Source of the DNA: Candidatus Aerophobota bacterium
GTDB lineage: Bacteria > Aerophobota > Aerophobia > Aerophobales > AE-B3A
DNA length: 10,821 nt
Direction of reading: 5' to 3'
Assembly: GCA_030672445.1 (NCBI GenBank)
Contig: DAOVGK010000022.1
Span: 1-10,821 of the forward strand
The translations under genes and the position numbers were made by a program. The stretch's first letter is position 1. The number at the start of each line of letters is the position of its first letter. Shown here piece by piece: positions 1 to 6,343 of this stretch. The notes beneath the pieces are model-generated. The model searched no databases and had not been told where the DNA came from. It saw nothing but the letters and a program-made list of their open reading frames with translations.

Positions 1-105
1 GGCATCACTTTCACTTACACGTCCCCAACCCCCACCAAGTGCCCAGGTACCTAAACCAACCTCACTAACTTTCCAATTGGTTCTTCCAAACATTCTGTAT
101 TTCAT
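1..105 (-). CDS. Aldo/keto reductase, N-terminal fragment (cut by window edge)
   Basis: The first 35 codons of a gene that runs off the left edge. The translation starts [20 protein letters not shown] and continues with W-A-L-G-G-G-W-G. This is the classic opening of aldo/keto reductases: a Y-R-x-[LM]-G-[RK]-T strand, then the V-S-x-[VL]-G-L-G-T/C-x-x-L/F-G-G segment that begins the TIM barrel and lines the NADPH site. Family members are cytosolic NAD(P)H-dependent carbonyl reductases of about 300-340 residues. The catalytic Asp/Tyr/Lys/His lie beyond the visible part, so activity cannot be judged. The ATG at 103-105 follows an AGGGGG ribosome-binding site about 5 bases upstream. It lies downstream of the B12-activation gene on the same strand, but 131 bases with a large palindrome separate them, so it may have its own control. 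The substrate is unknown. Confidence 0.88.
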   Translation of the reverse strand, partial: MKYRMFGRTNWKVSEVGLGTWALGGGWGRVSESDA

Positions 106-179
106 TATTGCCCCCTATTGGTAAATGATTTTATCTACTTCTTTGATATTCGATACAGTCAGATGTCCTTCCAATCTTG

Positions 180-208
180 GAGTATAGGCGACAATGTCGC
201 ATATACTC
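180..208. promoter_or_regulatory. 29-nt near-perfect palindrome, operator-like
   Basis: Two 14-base arms (180-193 and 195-208) flank a single central A at 194. Thirteen of the 14 base pairs match; only 187/201 (G/A) fails. The core is GCGACA-A-TGTCGC, extended outward by TATA and GAG/CTC. It lies in the gap between the B12-activation gene and the aldo/keto reductase, 75 bases upstream of the latter's start. No T-run follows on either strand, so it does not look like an intrinsic terminator. The size and dyad symmetry suit a dimeric repressor or activator controlling the aldo/keto reductase. The regulator is not in this window, and the role is inferred. Confidence 0.5.
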
Positions 209-236
209 TCTATCCGAATCCACCACTTAGCTTGCT

Positions 237-917
237 TTAATAGTATTTTGCTTCTAATAAATTTTTGTTGTAAGGCGCCCTTCTTGCGAGACATTCTTTC
301 CTTGGGCATAACTGACAACTTTCAAACCTAATTTCTGTGGGGAAATATATTCCAGAGACAGATTTATTGGGAATCATTAAAAAACTATCGGTCAACTTGA
401 CCCCAATCAAATCTTCTACGTTACCGAAAATTGAAAACAATTGTTTTTGTTGCTCTATGGGCCATAAATCTTGGGATCCTGCTCCTGGACTCATTGATGA
501 GGTTTGTCCCAGTGCATATCTTCTTTTTAAATAATTACTAAGATGTTTTCTGCTAGCCTCTAAAGCCATATCCTTGACTGTATCCAGCCAAAATCGTCTC
601 ATAAAATCATCGGTGACAGCTACTATTTTTTCTAATTTTCTTCCACAGGTGGCAATATATGGAAAAACTCTTTGTATTTTGTCTAAATTAACACGAAGAA
701 CACGGCTGGTAAAGGTTACCCCTCCAATATTCACAGTGTCATAACCCTTGCATTGAATATAGGAGACTTCATAGACAGCTTTGGGCTTGACTAGAGAAGC
801 AACGTGGTCGATCAGATGTTGAATATCTTTGGCGTCTTTGCTTTCTTTATCTATGCGTAACCTTGCTAAAAGTGTATCCATATCTAATTGAAAAGCTATA
901 TCATTGAGTACTTCCAT
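237..917 (-). CDS. Vitamin B12-dependent methionine synthase activation domain protein
   Basis: A 226-residue stand-alone version of the MetH reactivation domain. In MetH this domain binds S-adenosylmethionine and supports reductive methylation of inactive cob(II)alamin. Short free-standing versions usually accompany corrinoid methyltransferases or other methionine synthase modules in anaerobes. Visible signatures: an N-terminal L-D-M-D-x-L-L-A-R-L-R-I segment (11-22); V-T-F-x-S-R-V-L (67-74); the S-S-M-S-P-G stretch (140-145), the SAM-binding part of the family; I-G-V-K-L-T-D-S-F-L-M-I-P-x-K-S-V-S-G-I (171-190); and a C-terminal cysteine cluster C201-x2-C204-x4-C209 followed by R-R-A-P-Y (212-216). 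Nothing appears truncated. The ATG at 917 overlaps the end of the preceding small gene if that gene's frameshift is bridged, suggesting co-transcription. The methyltransferase it serves is not in the window. Confidence 0.88.
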   Translation of the reverse strand: MEVLNDIAFQLDMDTLLARLRIDKESKDAKDIQHLIDHVASLVKPKAVYEVSYIQCKGYDTVNIGGVTFTSRVLRVNLDKIQRVFPYIATCGRKLEKIVAVTDDFMRRFWLDTVKDMALEASRKHLSNYLKRRYALGQTSSMSPGAGSQDLWPIEQQKQLFSIFGNVEDLIGVKLTDSFLMIPNKSVSGIYFPTEIRFESCQLCPRKECLARRAPYNKNLLEAKYY

Positions 918-1159
918 TTTTTGGATCCCCAGATCTTAAACTCAAAATTTTTTCATACTGTTCTCGGGCTATATGAAGTCACAAAGCCCGCGTTAATGGT
1001 TTTTCTGCTGTATTTTCCTGCTAGGAATTTTTTTTTCAGTTTATCAAACTGTACAGAAGGGTCAACATCGATTTTTTCTCCCTTAAAAATTGATAAAAGC
1101 TTTGCATGTTCAAAATGAGGGACACTAACCAAATAATTTATCAGTGACCTAAAACCCAA
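901..1159 (-). pseudogene. Small gene of unknown function, apparently frameshifted
   Basis: I do not recognise this protein. The open frame runs from a TTG at 1159 to a TGA at 953 (68 codons). GGAGG at 1170-1174 (read on the minus strand) sits 10 bases before the TTG, and an in-frame TAA lies just upstream, so the gene cannot extend further. Shifting frame by +1 near position 970 lets it continue as A-R-E-Q-Y-E-K-I-L-S-L-R-S-G-D-P-K-N-G-S-T-Q to a TGA at 901-903. That overlaps the start of the B12-activation gene, a typical operon junction. The bridged product is about 85 residues, basic and mostly helical-looking, with no membrane segment or metal-binding motif. The frame-shifted tail could be chance, in which case the 68-residue product is the true one. 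The neighbour suggests, but does not prove, a link to corrinoid metabolism. Confidence 0.42.
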
Positions 1160-1166
1160 AAATTAC

Positions 1167-1195
1167 TTGCCTCCAGACCTTAAATATGATAGAAT
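1167..1195 (+). promoter_or_regulatory. Candidate sigma-70 promoter for the guaA operon
   Basis: TTGCCT (1167-1172) and TAGAAT (1190-1195) are separated by exactly 17 bases, a good match to the housekeeping -35/-10 pattern (4/6 and 5/6). Transcription would start near 1202 and run through the hisH remnant into guaA. The -35 box overlaps the ribosome-binding site of the leftward small gene, so this is a compact divergent region. Prediction from sequence only. Confidence 0.4.
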
Positions 1196-1284
1196 AGTTT
1201 AAGAAAGAGGCGCATTTAAGACTCGTGAATAAAGGACTTTAGTAAATGGTGGTTTGAGCTGTAGCCTATGACCTTAAGGCAAAA

Positions 1285-1380
1285 ATGATAGCTATCGTTG
1301 ATTATGGAATGGGAAACTTGAGAAGTGTGGAGAAGCAAAGCTTTATCTAAAGTCTCGGCGGATTAATGTGAGGATTCAGG
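1285..1380 (+). pseudogene. hisH: hisH remnant (N-terminus of imidazole glycerol phosphate synthase glutaminase subunit)
   Basis: An ATG at 1285, with AAGG seven bases upstream, opens a 21-codon frame ending in TAA at 1350. Its first 17 residues, MIAIVDYGMGNLRSVEK, are the unmistakable start of HisH, the glutaminase that feeds ammonia to HisF in histidine synthesis. Intact HisH has about 200 residues. After E-K a small indel shifts the frame: the next frame reads A-L-S-K-V-S-A-D, as expected for HisH, and a third frame then gives N-V-R-I-Q-G-V-G, perhaps the remains of the later P-G-V-G motif. The catalytic Cys and the His/Glu pair are gone. The stub lies 41 bases before guaA inside its probable leader, so the 21-codon frame may still be translated as an upstream peptide. 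The first 17 residues are certain; the later frames are inference. Confidence 0.75.
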
Positions 1381-1390
1381 GAGTAGGTTA

Positions 1391-2944
1391 ATGTCTGACA
1401 AACTTTATGGGGAGATGATAGCTATTCTTGATTTTGGCTCCCAGTACAATCAGCTTATCGCACGCCGGGTGAGGGAAAGCAAAGTTTACTGTGAGCTTTT
1501 CCCTTTTAATATAACGCCTTCTAGATTGGTCAGCCTAAATCCTAAGGGTATCATCTTATCCGGTGGCCCGGCCAGTGTCGCCCAAAAAAGAGCTCCTTTT
1601 CCCCATCGAAAGATTCTTGAATTAGGGATCCCTGTTTTAGGAATCTGCTATGGCATGCAGCTTCTGGCCTGGCTTTTAGGGGGTGAGGTTACTCCGGCTA
1701 AGAAAAGAGAATATGGAAAAAGCGAGCTCATGGTAGGGGATGATGAGGATCTATTCTATGGACTGAAGTCTCCTCTGATTGCCTGGATGAGCCATGGAGA
1801 TCGAGTAGCCAAACTTCCTTCTGGCTTCGAGGTAATTGCCCATACCGAAAATTGCCCTGTAGCTAGTATGAGAGACAAGAAACGCAGATTCTATGGAGTT
1901 CAATTCCATCCTGAGGTTGCTCATACCCCACAAGGGAAAAAGATGATTCAGAATTTTCTCTTTAGAATATGTAAATGTTCCCCCCAGTGGACCATGAGTT
2001 CCTTCATTGATTATTCACTGGAGAGGATAAGAAAGAAAGTGGGAGGCCAAAAAGTTATCTGTGGTTTAAGTGGAGGGGTGGATTCATCAGTGACGGCCGT
2101 ATTGGTAAACAGGGTCATTGGAGATAGACTAGGATGTGTTTTTGTCAACAATGGTCTTCTCCGTGCCGGGGAGGTAGAGGAGGTGATTAATACCTTTACT
2201 TCTCACTGCCACCTCAACCTGCACTATGTGGAGGCAGCGGAGAGGTTCTTAAAAAAATTGGCTGGAATATCTGATCCGGAGAGAAAAAGAAAGGTTATCG
2301 GCGAGGAATTTATTCGAGTCTTTAGAGAAGAAGCGAGGAAAATGGGTAAGGTAGATTTTCTCGCTCAAGGCACTCTATATCCAGATGTGATTGAGAGTCG
2401 CTCCGCAAAAGGTGGGCCATCGGTGGTTATCAAAAGCCATCATAATGTGGGAGGTCTCCCCAGTGATCTTCATTTTAAGCTTCTCGAACCTTTAAAGGAT
2501 CTATTTAAGGATGAGGTGAGGATTCTGGCTAAGGAGTTGGAGCTGCCAGAAAAGATTTTGAATCGACAGCCTTTTCCGGGCCCGGGTCTTGCGGTGAGGA
2601 TTATGGGGGAGGTTACCAGACCACGTCTCCAGATTCTCCGTGAGGCTGACACAATAGTTACTCACGAGATGCAAAAATATGAGAGATTCTCGGAAATCTG
2701 GCAGTCATTTGCATTACTCCTACCCATAAAAAGTGTGGGAGTAATGGGAGATGAACGCACCTACGAATACACTGTGGCCTTGCGAATCGTCACCAGTCTG
2801 GATGGGATGACGGCTGATTGGGCCAGGGTTCCTTATGATCTTTTGGAAAGGATTTCTCACCGTATCATTAATGAGGTAAAAGGGGTAAACCGGGTGGTCT
2901 ACGACATTAGTTCTAAGCCTCCCAGCACCATCGAGTGGGAGTAG
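1391..2944 (+). CDS. guaA: GMP synthase (glutamine-hydrolysing)
   Basis: GuaA converts XMP to GMP using ATP and glutamine, the last step of guanine nucleotide synthesis in the cytosol. At 517 residues it has the normal length for the single-chain bacterial enzyme. The class I glutaminase domain fills the first ~200 residues, with nucleophile C86 in G-I-C-Y-G-M-Q and H173/E175 in Q-F-H-P-E-V. The ATP-pyrophosphatase domain follows, with the PP-loop S-G-G-V-D-S-S at 227-233. The C-terminal dimerisation domain includes [12 protein letters not shown] and ends in the typical K-P-P-S-T-I-E-W-E. All key residues are present, so it should be active. The ATG at 1391 has AGGGAG seven bases upstream; an internal ATG at 1415 matches the usual family start but its purine-rich stretch directly abuts it. 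It heads a same-strand run with the broken purS/purQ and with nrdD, and was probably part of a purine operon. Confidence 0.98.
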   Translation: MSDKLYGEMIAILDFGSQYNQLIARRVRESKVYCELFPFNITPSRLVSLNPKGIILSGGPASVAQKRAPFPHRKILELGIPVLGICYGMQLLAWLLGGEVTPAKKREYGKSELMVGDDEDLFYGLKSPLIAWMSHGDRVAKLPSGFEVIAHTENCPVASMRDKKRRFYGVQFHPEVAHTPQGKKMIQNFLFRICKCSPQWTMSSFIDYSLERIRKKVGGQKVICGLSGGVDSSVTAVLVNRVIGDRLGCVFVNNGLLRAGEVEEVINTFTSHCHLNLHYVEAAERFLKKLAGISDPERKRKVIGEEFIRVFREEARKMGKVDFLAQGTLYPDVIESRSAKGGPSVVIKSHHNVGGLPSDLHFKLLEPLKDLFKDEVRILAKELELPEKILNRQPFPGPGLAVRIMGEVTRPRLQILREADTIVTHEMQKYERFSEIWQSFALLLPIKSVGVMGDERTYEYTVALRIVTSLDGMTADWARVPYDLLERISHRIINEVKGVNRVVYDISSKPPSTIEWE

Positions 2945-2965
2945 GAGATAGAGACGGAGAATGAG

Positions 2966-3169
2966 GTGTTTGAAGCAAAGATATATATTACTTTCAAAGA
3001 AGGAGTAGTTGATCCTCAAGGGATAACTATAAAGGGAGCTCTGGAGTCACTGGGGTACAGGAGTATTTCTGATGTCCGCATGGGGAAATACATTCAGATG
3101 AAGCTAAATACTCAGGATAAAGAGAAAGCCGAAAGTGATTTAAAAAAGATGGCAATATTTTGGGGATGA
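2966..3169 (+). pseudogene. purS: purS, 3'-truncated (FGAM synthase small subunit)
   Basis: PurS is the ~80-84-residue subunit that joins PurQ and PurL in the three-part FGAM synthase, purine step 4. The N-terminal three quarters is clear: F-K-E-G-V-V-D-P-Q-G near the start, then A-L-E-S-L-G-Y and the family signature D-V-R-M-G-K-Y. After D-L-K-K-M (about residue 61) the expected C-terminal strand (roughly C-E-K-L-L-A-N-x-V-I-E-x-Y) is missing. The frame instead reads A-I-F-W-G to a TGA at 3167-3169, out-of-frame purQ sequence. The GTG start at 2966 has GGAG six bases upstream and lies 21 bases after guaA. The product would be 67 residues without its last strand, and with PurQ and PurL also broken it has no partners. 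A small chance remains that it folds, but it is best called a deletion remnant. Confidence 0.82.
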
Positions 3170-3273
3170 TGCCCCATCCTGAAAGAGCATCTGAGCATCT
3201 TTTAGGCTCAGAAGATGGAAGACTTATTTTTGAGTCGATAATAAGACGGATTGAGGAGACGAAGGATAATTAA
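3148..3273 (+). pseudogene. purQ: purQ, 3'-terminal remnant (FGAM synthase glutaminase subunit)
   Basis: Read in the frame of 3148, this gives [20 protein letters not shown] and then [11 protein letters not shown], ending at a TAA (3271-3273). That is the extreme C-terminus of PurQ, including its catalytic His and Glu (P-H-P-E). About 41 codons of an expected 220-230 remain; the nucleophile Cys and the rest of the domain are gone. It is joined out of frame to truncated purS around GATG (3148-3151), so one deletion removed the purS tail and most of purQ. An ATG at 3166 overlaps the purS TGA and could start a 35-residue peptide, but that could not be a glutaminase. nrdD follows 17 bases after the stop. 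Confidence 0.88.
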
Positions 3274-3290
3274 GATAAGGAGGACTTCAT

Positions 3291-5411
3291 ATGGCCTCAG
3301 ATCATAAGATTAGCAAAATTCGTAAAAGGGACGGAAGGATAGTTGATTTTGATCAGGAAAAGATTACTAAGGCTGTCTGGGCAGCCGCTCAGGCTGTAGG
3401 GGGAAGGGATAGATCTCTAGCCGAGAGACTATCAGATCAGGTGGTAGCCATATTGGAACACCGATTTCCTGCCAGGACTCCCACAGTGGAGAATGTGCAG
3501 GACATAGTGGAGAAAGTTTTGATTGAGGATGGGCATGCCAGAACCGCCAAAGCCTATATCCTTTATCGAAAACAGCATGAGACTCTTAGGAAAATAAAGA
3601 CCACCTTCCTTGAGGTAGAAAGGATGGTTAGTGACTATCTATCCCAGGTGGACTGGAGAGTGAGAGAAAACAGTAATATTGGATATTCCATGTCCGGGCT
3701 TCTCATGCACGTGGCAGGATCAGTGGTTACCGATTATACCCTGGACAGAATCTATCCTATGGAAGTAGCCGATGCCCACCGTAATGGTGATATTCACCTT
3801 CACGATCTATATTTCGGCATTACCGGATACTGTGCCGGGTGGAGTTTAAGTAAACTTCTTCACGAGGGCTTTAACGGTGTTCCCGGAATAGTAGAATCCA
3901 AGCCAGCGAAACACCTGGACACGGCGCTTCTCCAGATGGTGAATTTCATTGGAACCCTGCAGAATGAATGGGCAGGTGCCCAAGCCTTTAATTCTATAGA
4001 TACATACCTGGCACCTTTTGTAAGAAAGGATAAATTGAATTACCAGGAGATTAAGCAGGCTATTCAGAAATTCGTTTTTAATCTAAATATAGCTTCTCGG
4101 TGGGGCGGCCAAAGTCCTTTTACTAATTTAACTCTTGACTGGACTGTTCCTGATGATCTTAAGAAACAGCCGGTTGTTTTGGGAGGGAAGCTGCTGGAGG
4201 AAACCTATGATGATTACCAGAAGGAGATGAACTTAATCAATAAAGCCTTTATCGAAGTTTTAACGGAAGGGGATATGAACGGAAGACCTTTTACTTTTCC
4301 CATTCCCACTTATAACTTAACCCGGGATTTTGACTGGGAAAACGAGAATACGAAGCTCCTCTTTGAGATGACAGCAAAGTATGGCCTTCCTTATTTTTCG
4401 AATTTTATCAACAGTGACCTCAATCCCAGCGATATAAGATCGATGTGCTGCCGGCTTCGTCTGAACTTAAGACAATTAGATAGAAATATCACGGGAGGAC
4501 TTTTTGGCTCGGGTGATTCTACGGGAAGCGTGGGAGTGGTTACCATAAATATGCCCAGGATAGCCTATCTATCTGAAAATAAAGATGATTTTTTCCATAG
4601 GTTAGAATACTTAATGGGTCTGGCCAAGATTTCTCTGGAGACCAAAAGGAAAATAGTGGAAAAGAATATGGAAGGGGGTCTTCTGCCTTACACCAAAAGA
4701 TACTTGGGAACTTTGAAAAATCACTTCTCCACCATTGGTCCAGTGGGTATGAATGAGGCCTGTTTAAACCTGTTGGGAAAAGACATAGCCTCTGAGGAAG
4801 GCAAAAGTTTTGCTGTAGAGACCTTAAATTTTATAAAGGCAAATCTTTCTGACTTTCAGGAGGAAACAGGCCATATTTATAATCTGGAGGCGGTGCCGGC
4901 GGAAGGAGTTTCCTATCGTCTACCCAGAATTGATAAGAAAAAATATCCGGACATTATCACTGCTGGAAAGGGGGTCCCTTACTATACCAATTCTACTCTT
5001 CTTCCGGTAGATAAGACAGAGGACGTAATAGAGGCTCTGGAACATCAGGAGGAGCTGCAAACTTTATATACGGGAGGAACTGTATTCCATATATTCTTAG
5101 GGGAAAGGATGTCCTCAGGAGAGGCTGTTATGAGGCTTTTGAAAAAGATAGCCTATAATACCAAACTTCCCTACTTTACCATAACCCCGACCTATTCTAT
5201 TTGTTCCGATCATGGGTATCTGGTGGGGGAGCATCTTCGCTGCCCAACCTGTGGAAAAGAAACTGAGGTCTACAGTCGGGTAGTAGGATACTTCAGACCC
5301 GTGAGGAACTGGAATGAGGGTAAACAGGAAGAATTCAGGCAAAGAGTTGAATATAAAGAAAAGATAGCTTTAGAAAAGGAGCTTGCCGTAGGAACCACAA
5401 GATTGGACTAG
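3291..5411 (+). CDS. nrdD: Anaerobic ribonucleoside-triphosphate reductase (class III)
   Basis: NrdD reduces ribonucleoside triphosphates to deoxynucleotides without oxygen, using a glycyl radical made by NrdG. At 706 residues it is full length. An N-terminal ATP-cone (about 5-95, opening I-S-K-I-R-K-R-D-G-R) is the allosteric activity-control domain. Then comes the ten-stranded barrel, with N-G-D-I-H-L-H-D-L (165-173) and the S-M-C-C-R-L segment (C386/C387) expected to carry the thiyl-radical cysteine. The C-terminus has a metal-site pattern C638-x2-H641 and C651-x2-C654, followed by the glycyl radical loop R-V-V-G-Y-F-R-P with G666. AAGGAGG lies seven bases before the ATG. It sits in the purine cluster between the purQ remnant and nrdG, with a 220-base repeat-bearing gap before nrdG. 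This gene is strong evidence that the organism lives anaerobically at least part of the time. Confidence 0.97.
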   Translation: MASDHKISKIRKRDGRIVDFDQEKITKAVWAAAQAVGGRDRSLAERLSDQVVAILEHRFPARTPTVENVQDIVEKVLIEDGHARTAKAYILYRKQHETLRKIKTTFLEVERMVSDYLSQVDWRVRENSNIGYSMSGLLMHVAGSVVTDYTLDRIYPMEVADAHRNGDIHLHDLYFGITGYCAGWSLSKLLHEGFNGVPGIVESKPAKHLDTALLQMVNFIGTLQNEWAGAQAFNSIDTYLAPFVRKDKLNYQEIKQAIQKFVFNLNIASRWGGQSPFTNLTLDWTVPDDLKKQPVVLGGKLLEETYDDYQKEMNLINKAFIEVLTEGDMNGRPFTFPIPTYNLTRDFDWENENTKLLFEMTAKYGLPYFSNFINSDLNPSDIRSMCCRLRLNLRQLDRNITGGLFGSGDSTGSVGVVTINMPRIAYLSENKDDFFHRLEYLMGLAKISLETKRKIVEKNMEGGLLPYTKRYLGTLKNHFSTIGPVGMNEACLNLLGKDIASEEGKSFAVETLNFIKANLSDFQEETGHIYNLEAVPAEGVSYRLPRIDKKKYPDIITAGKGVPYYTNSTLLPVDKTEDVIEALEHQEELQTLYTGGTVFHIFLGERMSSGEAVMRLLKKIAYNTKLPYFTITPTYSICSDHGYLVGEHLRCPTCGKETEVYSRVVGYFRPVRNWNEGKQEEFRQRVEYKEKIALEKELAVGTTRLD

Positions 5412-5450
5412 ATTTACACAGATGAACTTTTCTTGTGATAAGTCGTAACC

Positions 5451-5602
5451 TTTCACCGCAAAGATCGCAGAGTGCACAGAGGATGAATCAAAAAGAAAAA
5501 GTTGATGAAATAGAAGCGTTCAGCAGTCAGCCATCAGTGGTCAGTAAGTTGCTGAAGCTGAAGACTTTATTCTCCGCGTTCTCGGCGTACTCTGTGGTGA
5601 AA
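5451..5602. repeat. Fold-back intergenic repeat element (CRNAGAG-type inverted arms with TCAGNNN heptads)
   Basis: The 223-base gap between nrdD and nrdG holds an imperfect inverted repeat. The left arm begins TTTCACCGCAAAGATCGCAG (5451) and continues with GAG-rich units. The right arm (5572-5602), read in reverse complement, begins TTTCACCACAGAGTACGCCG. Over 30 aligned arm bases I count 20 matches, with units of the type CGCAGAG spaced roughly 10 bases apart. Between the arms are four tandem heptads TCAG-NNN (5520-5547) followed by CTGAAGCTGAAG (5552-5563), partly their inverse. Both motif types recall dispersed intergenic repeats seen in many environmental bacterial genomes. There is no transposase, and no target duplication could be confirmed. 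The 63-codon frame across it (5435-5626) has no gene-like features. In RNA the arms could form a long weak hairpin separating nrdD from nrdG expression. Confidence 0.6.
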
Positions 5603-5634
5603 TATGATAAGGCTAATCTGAATTGAGGCTTTAG

Positions 5635-6342
5635 ATGGAGTTCAAAGGTTTTATTAAGACTTCTTTGATAGAATATCCGGGTAAAATCGTCTCCGTTGCA
5701 TTTGTGGGTGGCTGCAATTTTAGATGTCCTTTTTGCCAGAATCCTGATTTGGTGCTTAATTCTCGAAGTCTTCCTTCTATCGGCGAAAAAGAGGTCATAG
5801 ACCATCTCTTATCTAAAAGAAAATGGCTGGATGGTCTGGTGATTACCGGGGGAGAGCCAATGCTAAAGGAAGATCTTCCTGATTTTTTAAGCAAAATAAA
5901 AAAAGAGGGCTTTTTGGTAGAGATTGAGACCAATGGTACCAATCCTGGGATGTTGAGGGATTTGGTGGATAGAAGCCTGGTAGACTATCTTGCTCTAGAT
6001 ATCAAAGCGCCCCTTGAATGGGAAAAATATAGGAAGGCAGCAGGAATTATTGATGAGAAGCTGTTTGAGAAGGTGAAGGAAAGTGTGAAAATTTTATCAA
6101 GGTCAAATGTTGACTATGAATTGAGGACTACCGTTGTTCCAGGACTTGTTGACCAGAAAGATGTCACCTTCATTGCCAGAGATGCTGAAGGCGCTAAAAA
6201 ATATGTCTTACAGCAGTTTGTGCCCAAGGTCACTCTCGATAAGCAATATGAGAAGATAAAGCCGTATTCTAAAACCCAACTGGAGGAAATGAAAGAGAAA
6301 ATTGCTAATTATGTGGAGCTTTGCGAAATTAGAGGGGTGTAA
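5635..6342 (+). CDS. nrdG: Anaerobic ribonucleotide reductase activating protein (radical SAM)
   Basis: NrdG uses a [4Fe-4S] cluster and S-adenosylmethionine to put the glycyl radical on NrdD. This 235-residue protein opens [15 protein letters not shown], typical of the longer NrdG-like group found beside nrdD in many anaerobes. The cluster motif C27-x3-C31-x2-C34 lies in [13 protein letters not shown], followed by the SAM-binding T-G-G-E-P at 71-75 and E-I-E-T-N-G-T in the next barrel strand. The partial barrel appears complete, ending ahead of the broken purL. GAGG lies six bases before the ATG. The adjacent nrdD supports the assignment over other activases, such as pyruvate formate-lyase activase, which share the fold. 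The stop codon ends one base before the TTG start of purL, a tight operon junction. Confidence 0.93.
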   Translation: MEFKGFIKTSLIEYPGKIVSVAFVGGCNFRCPFCQNPDLVLNSRSLPSIGEKEVIDHLLSKRKWLDGLVITGGEPMLKEDLPDFLSKIKKEGFLVEIETNGTNPGMLRDLVDRSLVDYLALDIKAPLEWEKYRKAAGIIDEKLFEKVKESVKILSRSNVDYELRTTVVPGLVDQKDVTFIARDAEGAKKYVLQQFVPKVTLDKQYEKIKPYSKTQLEEMKEKIANYVELCEIRGV

Positions 6343-6343
6343 A

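Noticed and set aside
180..208. The palindrome as an intrinsic terminator.
   Set aside because: No T-rich tract follows on either strand.
115..318. A 67-codon minus-strand frame overlapping the end of the B12-activation gene.
   Set aside because: It overlaps a well-supported gene in another frame, has no recognisable motifs, and crosses the palindrome; it looks like chance.
1025..1037. A run of nine A (minus strand) in the small gene as a programmed frameshift site.
   Set aside because: The frame that restores the tail has a stop at 979-981, so the shift must lie downstream of the A-run, nearer 970.
5520..5563. The heptad repeats as a CRISPR array.
   Set aside because: Units are 7 bases with 4 conserved positions, with no long repeats, spacers or cas genes.
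5435..5626. A 63-codon plus-strand frame between nrdD and nrdG.
   Set aside because: It is the translation of the fold-back repeat, low in complexity, without a convincing start or relatives.
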